In this document: in pieces, positions 1 through 12,026 of the stretch
How the letters are laid out: each line of letters starts with the position of its first letter
Position numbering within the stretch: the stretch's first letter is position 1
From: Pohlia nutans
Taxonomy: Eukaryota > Streptophyta > Bryopsida > Bryales > Mniaceae
NCBI GenBank assembly: GCA_022496805.1
Contig: CM040089.1
Span: forward strand, 39,354,372 to 39,418,371
Reading direction: 5' to 3'
DNA length: 64,000 bases
The notes under the pieces: model-generated
What the model was told of the DNA's origin: nothing
The model's input: only the letters and a program-made list of their open reading frames with translations
The model's database searches: none
Made by a program: the position numbers and the translations under genes

Positions 1-444
1 AGGGTCTGGTCTACCGGTGCGTCACTCCGGTGAGGTGAATCAATCGATGCCCTAGTTAGGGGGGGTGGGGGTTGCGGGGAATCGATCTTACGATCTCATG
101 CCACCAATGGTCGGTGCGCCACATCCGATGCTTGTCTTACGACGACGCTTCATGACAGAGCCTGTGAGAGTTAATGTTATATATAGATACTCGTCACTAC
201 CAATGTCGTCTCAATCGGAATTAATGCCAGCGCGGAATTAATGGCCCTAGTATGGAAGTTACGCTCAGCCTGGATGATTTATTTCCAGCTGAAAGTATAG
301 TACTGCTACTCGCATCCATGCCCATTGTGCACTTAGAATTATCACAAAGCTCTGTGGCAGCCTCCACTCCACCATCTACAGTCGTCACAGAGGCCCCATA
401 CCGTGATGCTGCCTATTTTTCTGGTCACCATATTGTCGACGTCA
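1..444. other. Window start, no gene recognised
   Basis: The stretch is repeat-like. One short open frame of 67 codons (252-455, plus) has no recognisable domain, signal peptide or neighbouring exon. It could be the tail of an old mobile element, but nothing in it identifies one. Confidence 0.3.
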
Positions 445-1804
445 TTAACCCCTAAGGACTGGGGTGTTGAACTTAGCTCTTGTTTTCTTGACTAGCTCTT
501 GTAACAAGCTCAATTCCTCATTGGTGTGAGGTAATTTTGACGATCGGCACCGTTGAAATTAAAATAGACTTATGTAGCTTTTGTATGAAAAAAGGATCGA
601 CAAAATCGCAAGATTTTTGAGAAAATGCCACTGTTGAGAAGATTGATGGAACTCTTTTGGGGTATTTTGTACATATGCTGAAATCGGATTGTTCAAATGT
701 GCTCCAAAAATTCTGAAATTTTTACTGTGGGTAGAGACTATTATTTTAAACATGTGAAAGAAAATTCACGTAATTTGGAGGTGTGAGGTGGAAGATATGA
801 GGGTCTGAAGTGACGTTTAGATAGATTCCCTGCAACTCAAAAAATCACCAAAAATCACACTTCATGAATTTCCGATCACAAAGTACCTATTGATTTAGTT
901 CTCAAAAAGAGCCAGAGTTTCTTTGTTTCTCATCCTACAATTCAAAACCAAAGAAAAATTAAAATTTCCTCAATTTCTAAGTATGGCTTGATATGGGTAT
1001 CACTTTTAAGCGTCTCACATAGTGTGACTTAAGCTAATTCATTCTATGTGTGCTAGAAATTCTGTCTTTAACACCATGTATATAGTTGCAGCAATGGTGC
1101 CTACAACACCCTCTAATTTTTGTAATTTTCCAATGTTTTTATCTTACCAAAAAGATATTTCTCGAAAATCACACTAATTTTGGAGGAGGTACCCATATTG
1201 GGCCATCATCCTACTTTCAGAAGCCACGTGGGGGCCTTATGGTTTTGTTGCCTAAAGAACCAAGTGTCTTAACATTTCAATGTTTGGGTAGGTTTCCATT
1301 GTGTCAATTTTTATTTTTATTTTTTGAAATAAATTATGTGAATTCGGTATATCAATACAAAAATGGGGTTTAATTTTTTTTTGATTCCGACTTCTTAAAT
1401 TGGAAGTTATTGAGCAAAAGGGGGTTTTTTTTTAAGAGAATGGGCAGTGCGGGCAGGGCTCAAAATAAACTTCAGAAATTATTATTTTTCTACTCTAATC
1501 ATAGGATCTTGTTTTAGATTACCAAAAGAGTGCATGGTAAAATTTTCATAGAATTTGACTTAACAGATTGCAAGATTATAGCGTTTGAAGTGAAAAGATG
1601 AAATTGCAGTCTTTTTTTGATATTTTCTGACCGTTTTTGAAGACATGGGAAGATTTGTTAAAGTGGTAAAAAAATATTAAACTTTATTTAAATGTTTAAT
1701 TTGTTATTTTCTATCAAGAGCAAAATAAATATTCACAAGAAAATGAATAGAAAGTTGAAAATGATGCTCAAAAACCGGAGAACCCGCAATCCTTTAGGGG
1801 TTAA
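445..1804. mobile_element. TTAA-flanked inverted-repeat element, 1.36 kb
   Basis: The left end reads TTAACCCCTAAGGACTGGGG. The right end, read on the opposite strand, is TTAACCCCTAAAGGATTGCG, so the two termini are imperfect inverted repeats bounded by TTAA. No transposase frame is visible inside. A second, unrelated small element (983-1206) sits within it. The right-terminal sequence around 1740-1804 has a diverged relative at about 18345-18423. Pairing these two ends is an inference, because the interior is long and AT-rich. Confidence 0.45.
983..1206. mobile_element. Small inverted-repeat element, family ATGGCYTGATATGGGTA (copy 1)
   Basis: The ends are ATGGCTTGATATGGGTATCA and, inverted, TGGCCCAATATGGGTACC. 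Related copies lie at 39357-39563 (opposite orientation, one end missing) and 57271-57950 (carrying a nested insertion). The family is about 225-235 bp long and non-coding. It appears to be nested in the surrounding TTAA element. Confidence 0.65.
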
Positions 1805-1844
1805 TTCATGCCAAAAATTCATTAAATCCATGGGATTTCATCAG

Positions 1845-2177
1845 GTGCTAGCCAGGGTTTTTTTTTCTAGCACCACATCAGAAACTTCAAGGCACGTGAA
1901 TATAGTGCCATGATGGTGCATTGAAATGCAATTAAGATAATTTGGTGCCAACCTCCATACCAACCTAGTAAGGATAAAATGACACCAAAATGACCTGTAT
2001 GCGGCCTTTGGTGTCAAAATGGCACCAAAATAGTCTGGCCCAACTTTTCTTATGCATGGTGCCAGATTCCAATGTTGTGGCACAGTCACAATGGTTTAAA
2101 TCTGGAGGGACCATTCTCCATTGCATGCATGGAGCACTGCTACAGTGCAAAAAAAAAAAAAACCCTTAGTGCTAGCC
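1845..2177. mobile_element. Mutator-like MITE with 9-bp target duplication
   Basis: A perfect 9-bp direct repeat, GTGCTAGCC, occurs at 1845-1853 and 2169-2177. The 315 bp between begin AGGGTTTTTTTTT and end with a long A run followed by CCCTTA, which is an inverted-repeat terminus. A 9-bp duplication is typical of the Mutator (MULE) superfamily. There is no transposase coding sequence, so this would be a non-autonomous copy. Confidence 0.6.
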
Positions 2178-2222
2178 CTTAGATTGGCTTTTCTCAGAAA
2201 CCTCACAAAGTGTCGACAATTA

Positions 2223-2394
2223 CACAACATTCAGTAGCATGCACTGTCACTGCCTTGGCTCTACAATAGATGGTGTGGAATATTCCACACCCAACAATAC
2301 TTCATCAGTAGTTAAGTGGACAGGTGGAGGCTCAAAGTGATGTGCAGAGTGCATGAAGGAAAGGCAGTGGACATGAAGGCTACTGAATGTTAAG
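2223..2394. mobile_element. MITE family CATAACATTCAGTAGC, copy A
   Basis: The ends are CACAACATTCAGTAGC and, inverted, CTTAACATTCAGTAGC. The interior carries the palindrome GGTGTGGAATATTCCACACC. TTA flanks both sides. Other copies are at 15021-15192, 37787-37949 and 62723-62896. Short TA/TTA duplications and about 170-bp length fit a Tourist-like (PIF/Harbinger) or mariner-like MITE; the superfamily is inferred. Confidence 0.75.
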
Positions 2395-2530
2395 TTAATG
2401 AAATCTTAAATAGTCAGTTAGTACCCAATCAACCCATGGTTTTCAGCAAATGAATATTAGACTGTTTCAAGAATGCTTAGACAGCATCACAGGGAGATTG
2501 ATCCGAAGGGAGGTGCCCAAGAAAAACATA

Positions 2531-2671
2531 GATGTAATTCATGGGGAAACCTCCAAAGAGCCTTCCCCATGATCAGCAATTTGCACCTACTGAATCACAA
2601 AGATGTAATTCATGGGGAAACCTCCAAAGAGCCTTCCCCATGATCAGCAATTTGCACCTACTGAATCACAA
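2531..2671. repeat. Tandem duplication, 71-bp unit, two copies
   Basis: A unit beginning GATGTAATTCATGGGGAAAC is repeated almost perfectly 71 bp later (second unit from 2602). Each unit contains a short inverted pair, CATGGGGAA...TTCCCCATG. It is a recent local duplication with no coding potential. Confidence 0.85.
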
Positions 2672-2688
2672 GATGCTTATGTCCCTAT

Positions 2689-3606
2689 TTAACCCCTAAA
2701 ATTCCTTGACCGTATTCTCACAAAAAACCATGAAAAACGCAGCATTTGGAAGTTGTAGAAGAAATCATATGTTTTTTATTTTTTTCATTATTTAACCGTA
2801 AGATCTAATACCCAACTTGAATTTTCATGTGAGCACAAAATTTGAGAGCAAAATGACCATTAGATTCTTAGATTATAAGGATCAAAGTTGCAAAAGAAAT
2901 TTTTTTGGGGTTCAATCCGGTGACAAATTTGAACTTTAGAAATTAATATCTTTTTTTTGAATGGGTTAGAAATTCATTGAATGGCAAGGCCATGTTAACA
3001 ATTGAGTTAAGTCTTCAAATATAAGATCTTGTAAGAAAAAAACTCATATTAAATTTTTCATAAAACAATTACTAGAAGTGGGTACAAAGTGAAAGGAAAA
3101 AGAAAATCATTAATAAGTTTGACATGGAATTGTAAAATGTCAATCTTAACGGTGAGAATGTTGTACTTGGAAATCTTCACCCAGTGCCTTTTATTTCATT
3201 AAAAAATATTGAAAATTGAGTTTAGAAATGAGCTTCAAAGTTTTTTTTGTCCAAACTACCCAAAAAACAGATCTCCTCATAACTTTTATCCCATTGCTCA
3301 AAATGGGTAGATTTAAAGCTTCATTTGTAGATAAAGATCAACCAATCATGAATCAAAAAAGAAATTTTGAAAAAGAGTAAAAAATAAAAAAATTCTTGCT
3401 GCCCGATCTCGCTTCAAAAACTTCAAATGCTTATAACTTTTGCAATACTTATCGGAATGACATGAAACGAAGTGCGACATGTAGAGTGTAGTTTTTTGGA
3501 AGCTACACTAAAATTTTCATTGAAATTTTTAAAAGTATGAGGTCCCTAGAGGCTGCCCAAAAAGTGGAACGACCAGAATATGGTCGCTCAGAATTTTAGG
3601 GGTTAA
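2689..3606. mobile_element. TTAA-flanked inverted-repeat element, 0.9 kb
   Basis: It begins TTAACCCCTAAAATTCC and ends, inverted, TTAACCCCTAAAATTCTGAG, giving 16 matching terminal bases including TTAA on both sides. The interior is AT-rich and non-coding and unrelated to the other TTAA elements here. A piggyBac-like non-autonomous element is the best fit because TTAA is both target and duplication in that superfamily. Confidence 0.7.
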
Positions 3607-4995
3607 AACTGTTTTCATTATAAAATTTATAAAAAAAAAAGGCATCACAAAACTGAATGCCCAAGCACATGCATGATTCAGCAATTTATTTATGGCTTTC
3701 CCAAAGCTGAAATCCTCCTCCGACGACACAAGGTTATCAGATTGTATTCTACTGATAGTATTCTGATAACACTCTCGTGGAGTGAGATGAGCATGATCAG
3801 TTTGACACACAATTAAGCTCTGCTAGTACGGGCCATACGTACATAGCATTTGATCAGCACATCCACATCGTTGTATATCCTCAGAATTGGTCATGTTGTG
3901 TCATAGAGTCTATCCTCGAAAGAGGGTATCAAAGGTAGCACGCGCAAACTTGGTCCTAGTGACCAAAGTTGGTAGCACTCCGCCAAGAGACTCTTCATTC
4001 ACACTGGCCAGAGTTACTCTCTCTCCACTCTCTCATGTTATGTACATATCTAATTAGACAACTTTGACATGTTCAGAGCATCTTCAATAGTCCCTCTAAA
4101 AGTGCTTGGCATATTTTTTGAAATATTTTAATAGACAAAGACTTAGACCATAATTTTTTTTTATCTTAGAAGCACATTCCAAAATGCATAGTGAAAGAAA
4201 ATTTGGTTTTGGACATTGTGTGATTTAAACACATCTCATCAAATGTGTACGAATTTAGAGGAGCCTTCAAAAATAGGCTAAAGAGGGCCCTCTAAGCCAA
4301 AAACACAACACATATGCCGTGCCTTTGGCCCCCTAAATTTTTTTAGATTAAATTTGAAGAGCTCTCTAATTTTTTAGAAGTTAGCTATTTTTAATGGGTT
4401 GTATCTTAGTCATTCAATGTCCAAGTCAAGATTCTTTTGGGTATATAATATTTAGTTTTTAAATATGATTTTAAAAATAATAATTTAACTTTCTAGTTCC
4501 ATTTACATCAAAACATATATTGTTTAGAGGCCCAATTGCAGATGCCCTCACAATTTGACATTGTAAACATGCATGAGAGTGCAAATAAAAACCCACCTAG
4601 GCAATGTCATTAGAGAGGTGTTTTAGTGTACTTTGGTTACAAGAACCCAATTTATTGAGATCAAATTTCTCACTTTGAATTTCTTCTACAATTTTAAAGT
4701 GGGAGGTTGTAGCCTCTATAAGTGATAATTGTACACAATCCCAAATGTTTCCATTCGAAAGTTAGTGGCCACACACATTCAAGCCAAGTCATACATTGCA
4801 TTTTACACCACTTGTTAATTAAAGGTGTGAATAGATGAACTGTTATTGGTAAAGCAATTTCTGGCTTTCTACAAACAAAGTAGAATAATAGAGGAAAATT
4901 TTCTTCATCTCATATTATGTCCAAATATGTATGCATGTTTTGGATGTTGTTGCAAATTTCCCTAAATACATATTTTTGTCAATGTCTTACTCTTC
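3607..4995. other. AT-rich intergenic DNA
   Basis: No coding exon, RNA gene or clear terminal repeat was found. A short open frame at the left edge (3529-3810, minus) overlaps the end of the adjacent element and shows no domain. Confidence 0.5.
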
Positions 4996-5380
4996 TTAAC
5001 CCTTAAACGTCAAGAGGGCCTAGGCAGGGTAGCCCGGAAGGCATCTACATTTTCGGAGGCGAAAAAAAAAAAAAAAAAAAACGAAAAAATGAAAAAACGG
5101 CTCTACTGGCCAGCAATGTTGCGGCACTATAGCACTGCGACACTTTTCAAAAAACGACCTCTGCTGCCAACCTCAACCCCTGTTCATTTAGATAACTTTG
5201 ATTGCTTGTCAATGACTCCACAATCTCCCAAATGAGGCGCAAATTTGCAATCTAGATCGCTTTTTCAGTAGCTTTCCAACGCACCAATCCTTGCTTGATT
5301 TGGTTAAGAAAATTTACTTCTTTCCTCAATTATTCCTTTATAACAAGCCCGTGGGGCTTGCTTTGATGTTTAAGGGTTAA
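4996..5380. mobile_element. TTAA-flanked inverted-repeat element, 385 bp
   Basis: The ends are TTAACCCTTAAACGTCAA and, inverted, TTAACCCTTAAACATCAA, with one mismatch in 18 bases. The element contains a long A run and no open frame. Its right TTAA (5377-5380) is shared with the left end of the next element, so the two are immediately adjacent. Confidence 0.8.
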
Positions 5381-6307
5381 CCCTTGAAGGACCACAAAGA
5401 CACATTGTGTCCAAGAATAATTTCATTATTTTAGTAATTTATTTGAATTCCATAATTTTGACTCAATGTTAATTAGAGAATTGTAGATGTCCGTTACAAG
5501 AACACAAAAATCCTTCAAGATGTGCAATTATGTTGATCGATTTGCCGGGAAAAAATTAAAACGTCAATGCATGTGAATTTGGTATATGGTAGTTAGGGAG
5601 GTTGATGACTTGGAGGGCGTTTTCACATTATTTAGGTTGTTAAATATGTTTTAAAAAAAAAGTGTACAATATGTAAAAAATTTGTCATTATTGCATCATT
5701 AACTGTATATAATAATTACAGAAAATGTTTAAATATATTAAAATGGAATCTTTTCAAAATCTTTGGAATCTTTTCTAAATAATTTATATTATTTTGGAAT
5801 TTTTGGAATATTCCAATATATTTTTGAAATCTTTACACATTATGCAATGTAACACTTAATAACGAACACAAATACTGGTTGAACCAGTCACTAACAAGTC
5901 ACTAACAAGTCACTTCACCCAAACATAAATCTTTCAAAATCATTGTTGTTGTGTTTAGTTTTAGAACACCATTTTTTGTGAGCACCTAGATACAATACAT
6001 CTTTGTATGCCCTTGAAATTTCAAACGCTAGTCATGCTTCTAGAATTTATGAAAATGTTTGCAGTGGATGACTTGTTGATTTTGCTCAAAAATTTCAAAA
6101 AACGACTCATGATCAAACCTTATAATTATGTAATCTATATGGTAGATTGTCCTGAAAATTGATATACAATCTCACGACTAAGTCCTCTTTGAGCTTTAAC
6201 AGTGAAGTTTTCTACATGAACACCAGTTGAGAGATACAAATATGTTCTTGAAAGCATCACGAGAAATGATAATTTTTTAGAGATAAGCATGGTCCTTTAG
6301 AGGTTAA
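5377..6307. mobile_element. TTAA-flanked inverted-repeat element, 0.93 kb
   Basis: It starts TTAACCCTTGAAGGACCA and ends, inverted, TTAACCTCTAAAGGACCA. The GGACCA sub-terminal motif is shared with the shorter elements at 23603-23828 and 48284-48523. It holds no recognisable protein. It abuts the preceding element through a common TTAA. Confidence 0.65.
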
Positions 6308-9300
6308 GGCCAAAAAGTGCTTCCAAATTATCTTTAATCAGACATGATATTTTCAAATAGTTGTAGTACTTCATCCATTGCTATAGTGCATGTTAGCGGG
6401 TGACAACGGATGACAACAAATGACCCATGCATGAAAATTGTTTATCACCTTTATAATCTATAACCATGAAGTTTGTTTAAGGTGAACAAAAGAGAGAATT
6501 GTTGGGGCTCTTGAATCTACAATTGTCGCCCTAAGACAATTGATTGAACAACGCAAGCACATACAGTTCGAGCAATGATTGGAAAAAATCGACAGCTAGT
6601 GTAAGTCTAGTTGGATGAAGTGCTGATTGAAATTAGAAGATGCAAGCCAAAATCCAATCTAAAATTGATAAAAAAAAATTGTTTGCAGGAAAAGAAAACA
6701 TAGATTGAGGAGGCAGTTTGAGCAGGCAGATATCATTGAGTTGCAAGTTGATGTGTTTTTTAAACAAATTTAACGGATTTTCCTAATGGATTTTTCTTAA
6801 TTATTTTCCAAGGACTGAGTTGGAGTCGGAGCTTACAACCTCAGGAGCAGTCATGTACATAATTTCTTCCCTGCTTAAGTTTCTTCTATGGCCCTTGGCA
6901 ATACTCCAGACAGCGGAGCTCTCTGTTTTCAAACGAAGCAATGCTGCATGATTCTTTCTTCTCATCGAGTTCTTATCTTGTTGGCAGAGAATGTCAATTT
7001 CATTGTATTGACGTGATTCTGAGCATCATAATTGTGACACTTAACTACACAAATAGATTTAGGTTTAAAGACGCCTGCCTTGATAAGTGCTAATATTAGG
7101 AAATTCATAAGATTCTTCAGCCCATGCACTGCTCACCTCCGAATGAAGCCATATTATGTCAGGGAATAGCATCCAATATTCAAGAATTAGGGATTCTGTC
7201 AAAGATCTTGACCTTAAGAGTGGGTGAGGGTGAGCATAGTTATTTCATTTTTACAATATTATAAGGCCGGCCATGCACAGTACCACATGAGGGAAAGGGT
7301 GTGATTCAGTGCCCGGGAAGTTTTTGGGCATAGTCGGTCAAGATCCTAGTGATTCTAAATCCAACCGGTTACATGTTGACATCTTCCGGTTTTGCTTTAT
7401 TCATTTGAGGTATATTCTATAGATTCCTCTAAAATGATCGGTTATTTTCCTGAAGTTTCAAACTTCAACCGGTTATTTCTCAAACTCAATCGGTTCTCCC
7501 CGAACCCTGGTGTAATTCACAAAGGGCTTAAGAACCTTATGTTGACCTGACAGTCAAATAAAACTCAAATAAAAGTCATGTTCATATTCGTTGAATGTCT
7601 TCGTCCTGAGATCTTGAAATATCAGATCTCAATTCTTGTACAGCAAGCTCAGAAGAATGAGGAAGTTCTGCTGTGCCATGAATAACATGATGTGGAAAAC
7701 GGTTGTTCTCATGGTTGTCTGTCTTACAGTCTCTCACGTCTATCACAGAAGAATATTCTAAAATTATACTCAGAATAATGGAGAAGAGTTTAACACCAGT
7801 GTTGTAAGACAACCACCATACGTCTAACAGAACGTCAATTAGGTCTGACCTGTGTAATAAGCTCTTCACAACACTCTTGCATCCTGCTTGAATCAAGCTC
7901 AACTTTGATTGTGGTCCAGTTTAGCAGATGCAGCCACAGGACAATTATACTTGCTTGCAGGTTCAGAATGGACGCCATCTCCGGCCTGAGTTCCAACAGT
8001 TTTGCCATCATTCAGTATTCATTTGTGCCTGCACTGTTAAAACATATGGTGATGGAACCTACAGCTGCACCATGAGTCATCTGCGGATCTGGAACTGCCA
8101 ATACTTATTGTGATGCAAAAATCTGCAGATCGATGCATCATGAGTCATTCACAACGAGACTAGACGGGGCACTACTACAGATCCCGGCCGCTTACACCAG
8201 GTTTTCAGTTTTCAGTTGTAGTGGGGAGATCATCTAGCTATTGCTAAATAATGTTTGTATCGTTTTTGCATCGGGACCACTGGATAGTAATTTTCTTCGT
8301 GAAATTGATCAACTTACGTGCGCTGATAGTCTTCTTAAGATCTAGCAACGTCTCCGCCCTCATTGATTAGATAAATAATCATCTTGTCGTGTTCCATAGC
8401 GCCAATATTGTGACGTTATGATCCAAAACTCACTGAAATCTACCACTTTATGGTTTAGGTCACTTTTTTGTTTAAATTGGGGGTCGAGATCATGTTCTAG
8501 TGCTTTTTGATACATTTCATTTGCAATATTGAGGTTCACTAAGGATTTTTTCAAAGACAAAGACTTCAATATTGTCCTAGTGTTATAAAACTTACTATTT
8601 CGGGAAACTAATGATGTTCACTCATTTGAAAAAAATTCCTTTTTAAATTTTAGAATAGAATGTTTAGTTTTAACCAATCATATCAAATTTCAAATTCTAG
8701 AAATTTAATTTGTAATTTTGGTGAATTTTAAATGGTAAATTCTCTTAAATTCATTAAATGAGTATCTAAAACTAATTTTGGAACTTTGACCGTACGGATA
8801 ATTACTAAACATCATGCTTCTCATTTTCTATTTTGGACCAAACTTCATCAAAGTTACAGAAGTAACATTTTATAACACATCTAGGTTTTGCCCTTACCCC
8901 CTCTGTCATTTAGGGGTTAACTTGACAAAATATGGGTGTTAATCCTTCCAAAATCATCTTAGTTTTGATTGGCTACCTTTTGGTTCTTTTTAGAAAGGCA
9001 ATTATATTCTTATAACCATTGTTTGATAGTACCTACGTTCCATATTTTCCTCCCTTCATCAAGGTGTTCAAGAGTAAATAGTTTCCATCCATTTGCGTCA
9101 TATAAATATGAAATCTCCACCCATTTACCCATGGATATATAAAAGCTCCATTCATTTATTTCTATGGATATGAATACATCATTCATTTATCTTACAAGGA
9201 TGTGATTGAACTCAACACTTCTAACAACGGTTACATCCAGTAATTGTTGTCTAGAGCATGATTACCTACAAACATTACCTTGGTTCAGATGACAATTATC

Positions 9301-10187
9301 TAGTCTATCTTCATTGGATTATGTGGCAAGAGAGGTTTGATAATCCCTATTGATGTTGTCTCTCATAAGAGCTACACTGATTGTCCGTATTTAGTGTTCG
9401 AGGAGAATTGATGTTTTTTACCACAATTCGTTCAAAGGTAAAGAGAAATGGTGTCCCTTGATACTACATAGGAGTTTGCCACTTGTCATCCTTACTTTCA
9501 TTAAGAGTGTTATGTTCTTTCCAAGTAATGAGAGTGACATGAGGTGGCATACCATATTTATTACAAAGTTGCCATGTCATTGGAATACTACATTCATTTT
9601 TTTTCTTACGAGGACACTATATCTCCCTAAAATTAAATAGTGTCCGGGTTTAGAAATAGTGTCCTGGGACACTGAATACGCCATTCAGTATAGTGAATTG
9701 TTCTTCTCTTCATTGAGAAAATTCATTTTATTGTTTGGGACTACATATCAACATTCTTCACAAAAGGTGGGCCATCGGTCCACAATCAGATTTTTTCCAC
9801 CTAATCAACGCTGCGTGAAACCCATGCTCGCTCCCATGCTGCATATAATACACTAGGTTGTCCCGTGCCAGCGCCCAGCAGGACCGTTGGGGAGCATGCG
9901 TGCACCGCCCTGCATTATAGAATTGAAACACGCATGGATTTTGTTCATGAATGGAAAATGTCAAAGGCAAGTGAACTTCGTCTTGAAAGCTTGATAAAAA
10001 ACAATAGCTGAGCTCATACAGGTACCAAATTTCTCACCGCCAAAACCTTGAATGATTTATGAACAGTATTTAAACAGGGCAGTTTTGGATGACCAAGCTG
10101 GGTTTGAGTCAACCTGGAGCAAAAAAACTGACAATTCAAGCTTTCTTCTGTGACACAATCTCCACCCCAGTTTTCTGGATTGTGAAG
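6308..10187. other. Intergenic region with degraded repeats
   Basis: No conserved exon was found in 3.9 kb. An isolated TTAA-type right terminus (TTTAGGGGTTAA) ends at 8920, but no partner end was located. The segment around 7118-7200 is a diverged relative of 13425-13520, sharing the string CCATATTATGTCAGG. Small open frames at 7582-7902 (minus) and 7928-8113 (plus) show no domain. Confidence 0.4.
7118..7200. repeat. Dispersed repeat fragment, partner at about 13425-13520
   Basis: The motif CCATATTATGTCAGGGAATA followed by GATTCTGTCA occurs here and, slightly altered, near 13466-13518. The identity of the element is unknown. The 13.4-kb copy overlaps open frames on both strands (13442-13675 plus, 13456-13689 minus), neither of which I can assign. 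Confidence 0.45.
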
Positions 10188-11676
10188 CTAATATGGCTTA
10201 TCAAGCTGCGACTGGCGGTCGGTGAGAGGGACATAACGGACGGAAAGGTACTGGCTCTTCTTGAGCTGCCCGTGGGCGTCTTTATCGATCACCATGAGCT
10301 CCTGGAACAAGTCCCCTACAGGGATGACCAGTCGTCCTCCGGGTTTCAACTGATCCGTGAGTGCTGGTGGAATCGTGGGCGCTGCGGCTCCTACGTGAAT
10401 GGCGTCGTAAGGTGCATGCTCTGGGAATCCGTCCCTGCCGTCTGTTTCATTCCAACACCAATCCATTAATTATATTTTGTTTTCACGAACATGAAACAAA
10501 TTCCATACAAAATAGGATTCTAACCCCAAAAGTCACCACTCAGCAGTTGAAATCAGTCCTAACAAACTGTAAGAAAAGAACGGAGAAATCATACCATACA
10601 TTTCGGAACGACAGAAATATGTTTTGAAAGCTCCTATAATCAACTATTACACTCTTATTAATCTTTTATTATGAACATCTTACACACTTGTCTCACATTC
10701 AAACTATTATGTCATAGTGAAAACATTGGGACCCCAGGTGGTGCAGCACCAACACTGTCAATCCATTATATTTGTGAAACAAAATTCATACAAAAAAGGA
10801 TTCTATCCACAATAGTCACCACTGGAGTTGAAATAAGTCATTTAGAAAAATAACAAACTGAGACAAAAGAACAAAAAAAATCGTACCATACATTTCGGAA
10901 CGAGAGAGATATGTTTTGAAAGCTCCTATAATCGACTATTACACTCTTGTTAATCTTTTATTATGAACATCTTATACACTTGTCTCACATTCAAACTGTT
11001 ATGTCATAGTGAAAACATTGGGACCCCAGGTGGTAAGATTAAAGAGGTTTGAGTGTAGCTTTCCAGTTTTAGTTTGGACGCTTACGGAAACCAAGGAGAT
11101 GATTTTTATAAGAAGCGTCTGGGCTAACCTCCGGTATGTAGTGAAAGGCAGCCAGTGCTGAGAAACCGTGCAGCATTGCTCGTCTGTACATTGTCAACAG
11201 CTTTGGCTGTGAGCTCAGGAATGTGTTCCACTCCAACGGAACGGCCAGTGTCGCCAACCAGGAGAGCAAAGACGGCAGTCAAGTATCCTGTGCCTGCACT
11301 GTCCAGATGCAGAAATTAACACAAGGTACCGTAAGTTAGGGTTCGAAACCGCAGAAGAAACGTTTGAAGCACCAGAAATTTGAAAGGCCCACACACACAA
11401 ACCTGCTCCGACATCGAGGGCGTGCATTCCAGGTTGCAGATGGTCTTTGAGAAGCTCAAGGCAAATGGCGTGCATGTGCGGGGCCGAAATGGTGACATTG
11501 TAGCCGATGGGCACCGGGTGGTCCATGTATGGAGGCTCCCCTGCCGGAACGAATAGAGCTCGGTCTATCTGCTCCATTGCCTCCGTCACCTTCTGCGAAC
11601 TGAGCCGCCCATTCCTCTGCAGAGAGCTGATCAGATCCTTATTGCTTGGCATTCGTCCACTCCCCATATACTGCAT
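10188..11676 (-). CDS. PCMT: Protein-L-isoaspartate O-methyltransferase (PCMT/PIMT)
   Basis: Repairs age-damaged proteins by transferring a methyl group from S-adenosylmethionine to L-isoaspartyl residues. Coding exons on the minus strand are 11667(or 11676)-11403, 11293-11129 and 10441-10188. The frame is continuous at both junctions, all with GT-AG borders, giving 227 residues from the ATG at 11667 or 230 from 11676. Visible motifs are SAPHMHA (substrate side), LDVGAGTGYLTA at about residues 84-95 (SAM-binding motif I), GVEHIPEL, and PYDAIHVGAAAP followed by LKPGGRLVIPVG, all PCMT hallmarks. Length matches cytosolic plant enzymes. A 3' splice site (GATGCAG) directly before the TATATGGGG start context suggests upstream exons. 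Two candidate leader exons ending in CAG/GTAAG lie at 11909 and 12596, so the N-terminus may be longer and organelle-targeted. The last intron carries a tandem duplication. Confidence 0.92.
10452..11034. repeat. Tandem duplication (297-bp period) in the last PCMT intron
   Basis: Two diverged units start at 10452 and 10749. Both contain ACCATACATTTCGGAACGA and end ACATTGGGACCCCAGGTGGT. The duplication begins about 10 bp inside the acceptor of the last PCMT exon and fills most of the intron. The flank ATTAAAGAGGTTTGAGTGTA also occurs at about 14161, suggesting the unit derives from a dispersed element. Confidence 0.8.
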
Positions 11677-11908
11677 CGTTCAATCACAGAGATCATGGAG
11701 CCGTGATCAATTGGAGAGCAAACCCTAATTGCAAGCCTTGCCTAAAAAGGAACCTCTACAGATTTTTGACTGAAATATAACCTGAAAATGAGAGCCTAGG
11801 GTCGATTTTAGTTTGAAAATGGATTGGAATCGTCTTTCAATTGCGAGAATAAATGCAGTCTAATAACTGGAGCCATGTTTAAATGTGCTTTGAGGTGTAC
11901 ATACCTTA

Positions 11909-12026
11909 CCTGAAGAATTGCAGAAAAATGGGAATGGATCCTGCGTTGCTGGCGTGGAAAGCTTCGAAAGGCTTGCAACAGTGATGGTGCCAGGGCAGCA
12001 GCAGCAGCAGCAGCAGCAGCAACTAA
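11909..12026 (-). other. Candidate upstream leader exon of PCMT
   Basis: On the minus strand a good 5' splice site, TTCAG/GTAAGG, lies at 11909/11908. Joined to the acceptor just upstream of TATATGGGG (11670), it keeps a frame encoding an alanine run followed by an Arg/Ser-rich stretch (including RSFPRQQRRIHSHFS). That resembles a mitochondrial or plastid transit peptide. No ATG opens this frame before a stop, so a further 5' exon or a non-coding role is needed. A second similar donor (TTCATCAG/GTAAG) lies at about 12596. Alternative first exons are therefore likely but unproven. Confidence 0.4.
11995..12021. repeat. (GCA)9 trinucleotide repeat
   Basis: Nine uninterrupted GCA units. On the minus strand they would encode polyalanine in the frame that splices in phase to PCMT, so repeat length could alter the putative leader peptide. 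Confidence 0.95.

Noticed and set aside
11215..11676. Single 153-codon frame as the whole PCMT gene
   Set aside because: The frame loses PCMT similarity after LDVGAG and runs through an intron. The spliced model restores TGYLTA and all later motifs.
12000..12023. Polycysteine protein from the 11860-12099 frame
   Set aside because: That frame reads the GCA repeat as TGC. It does not join PCMT in frame, whereas the alanine frame does.
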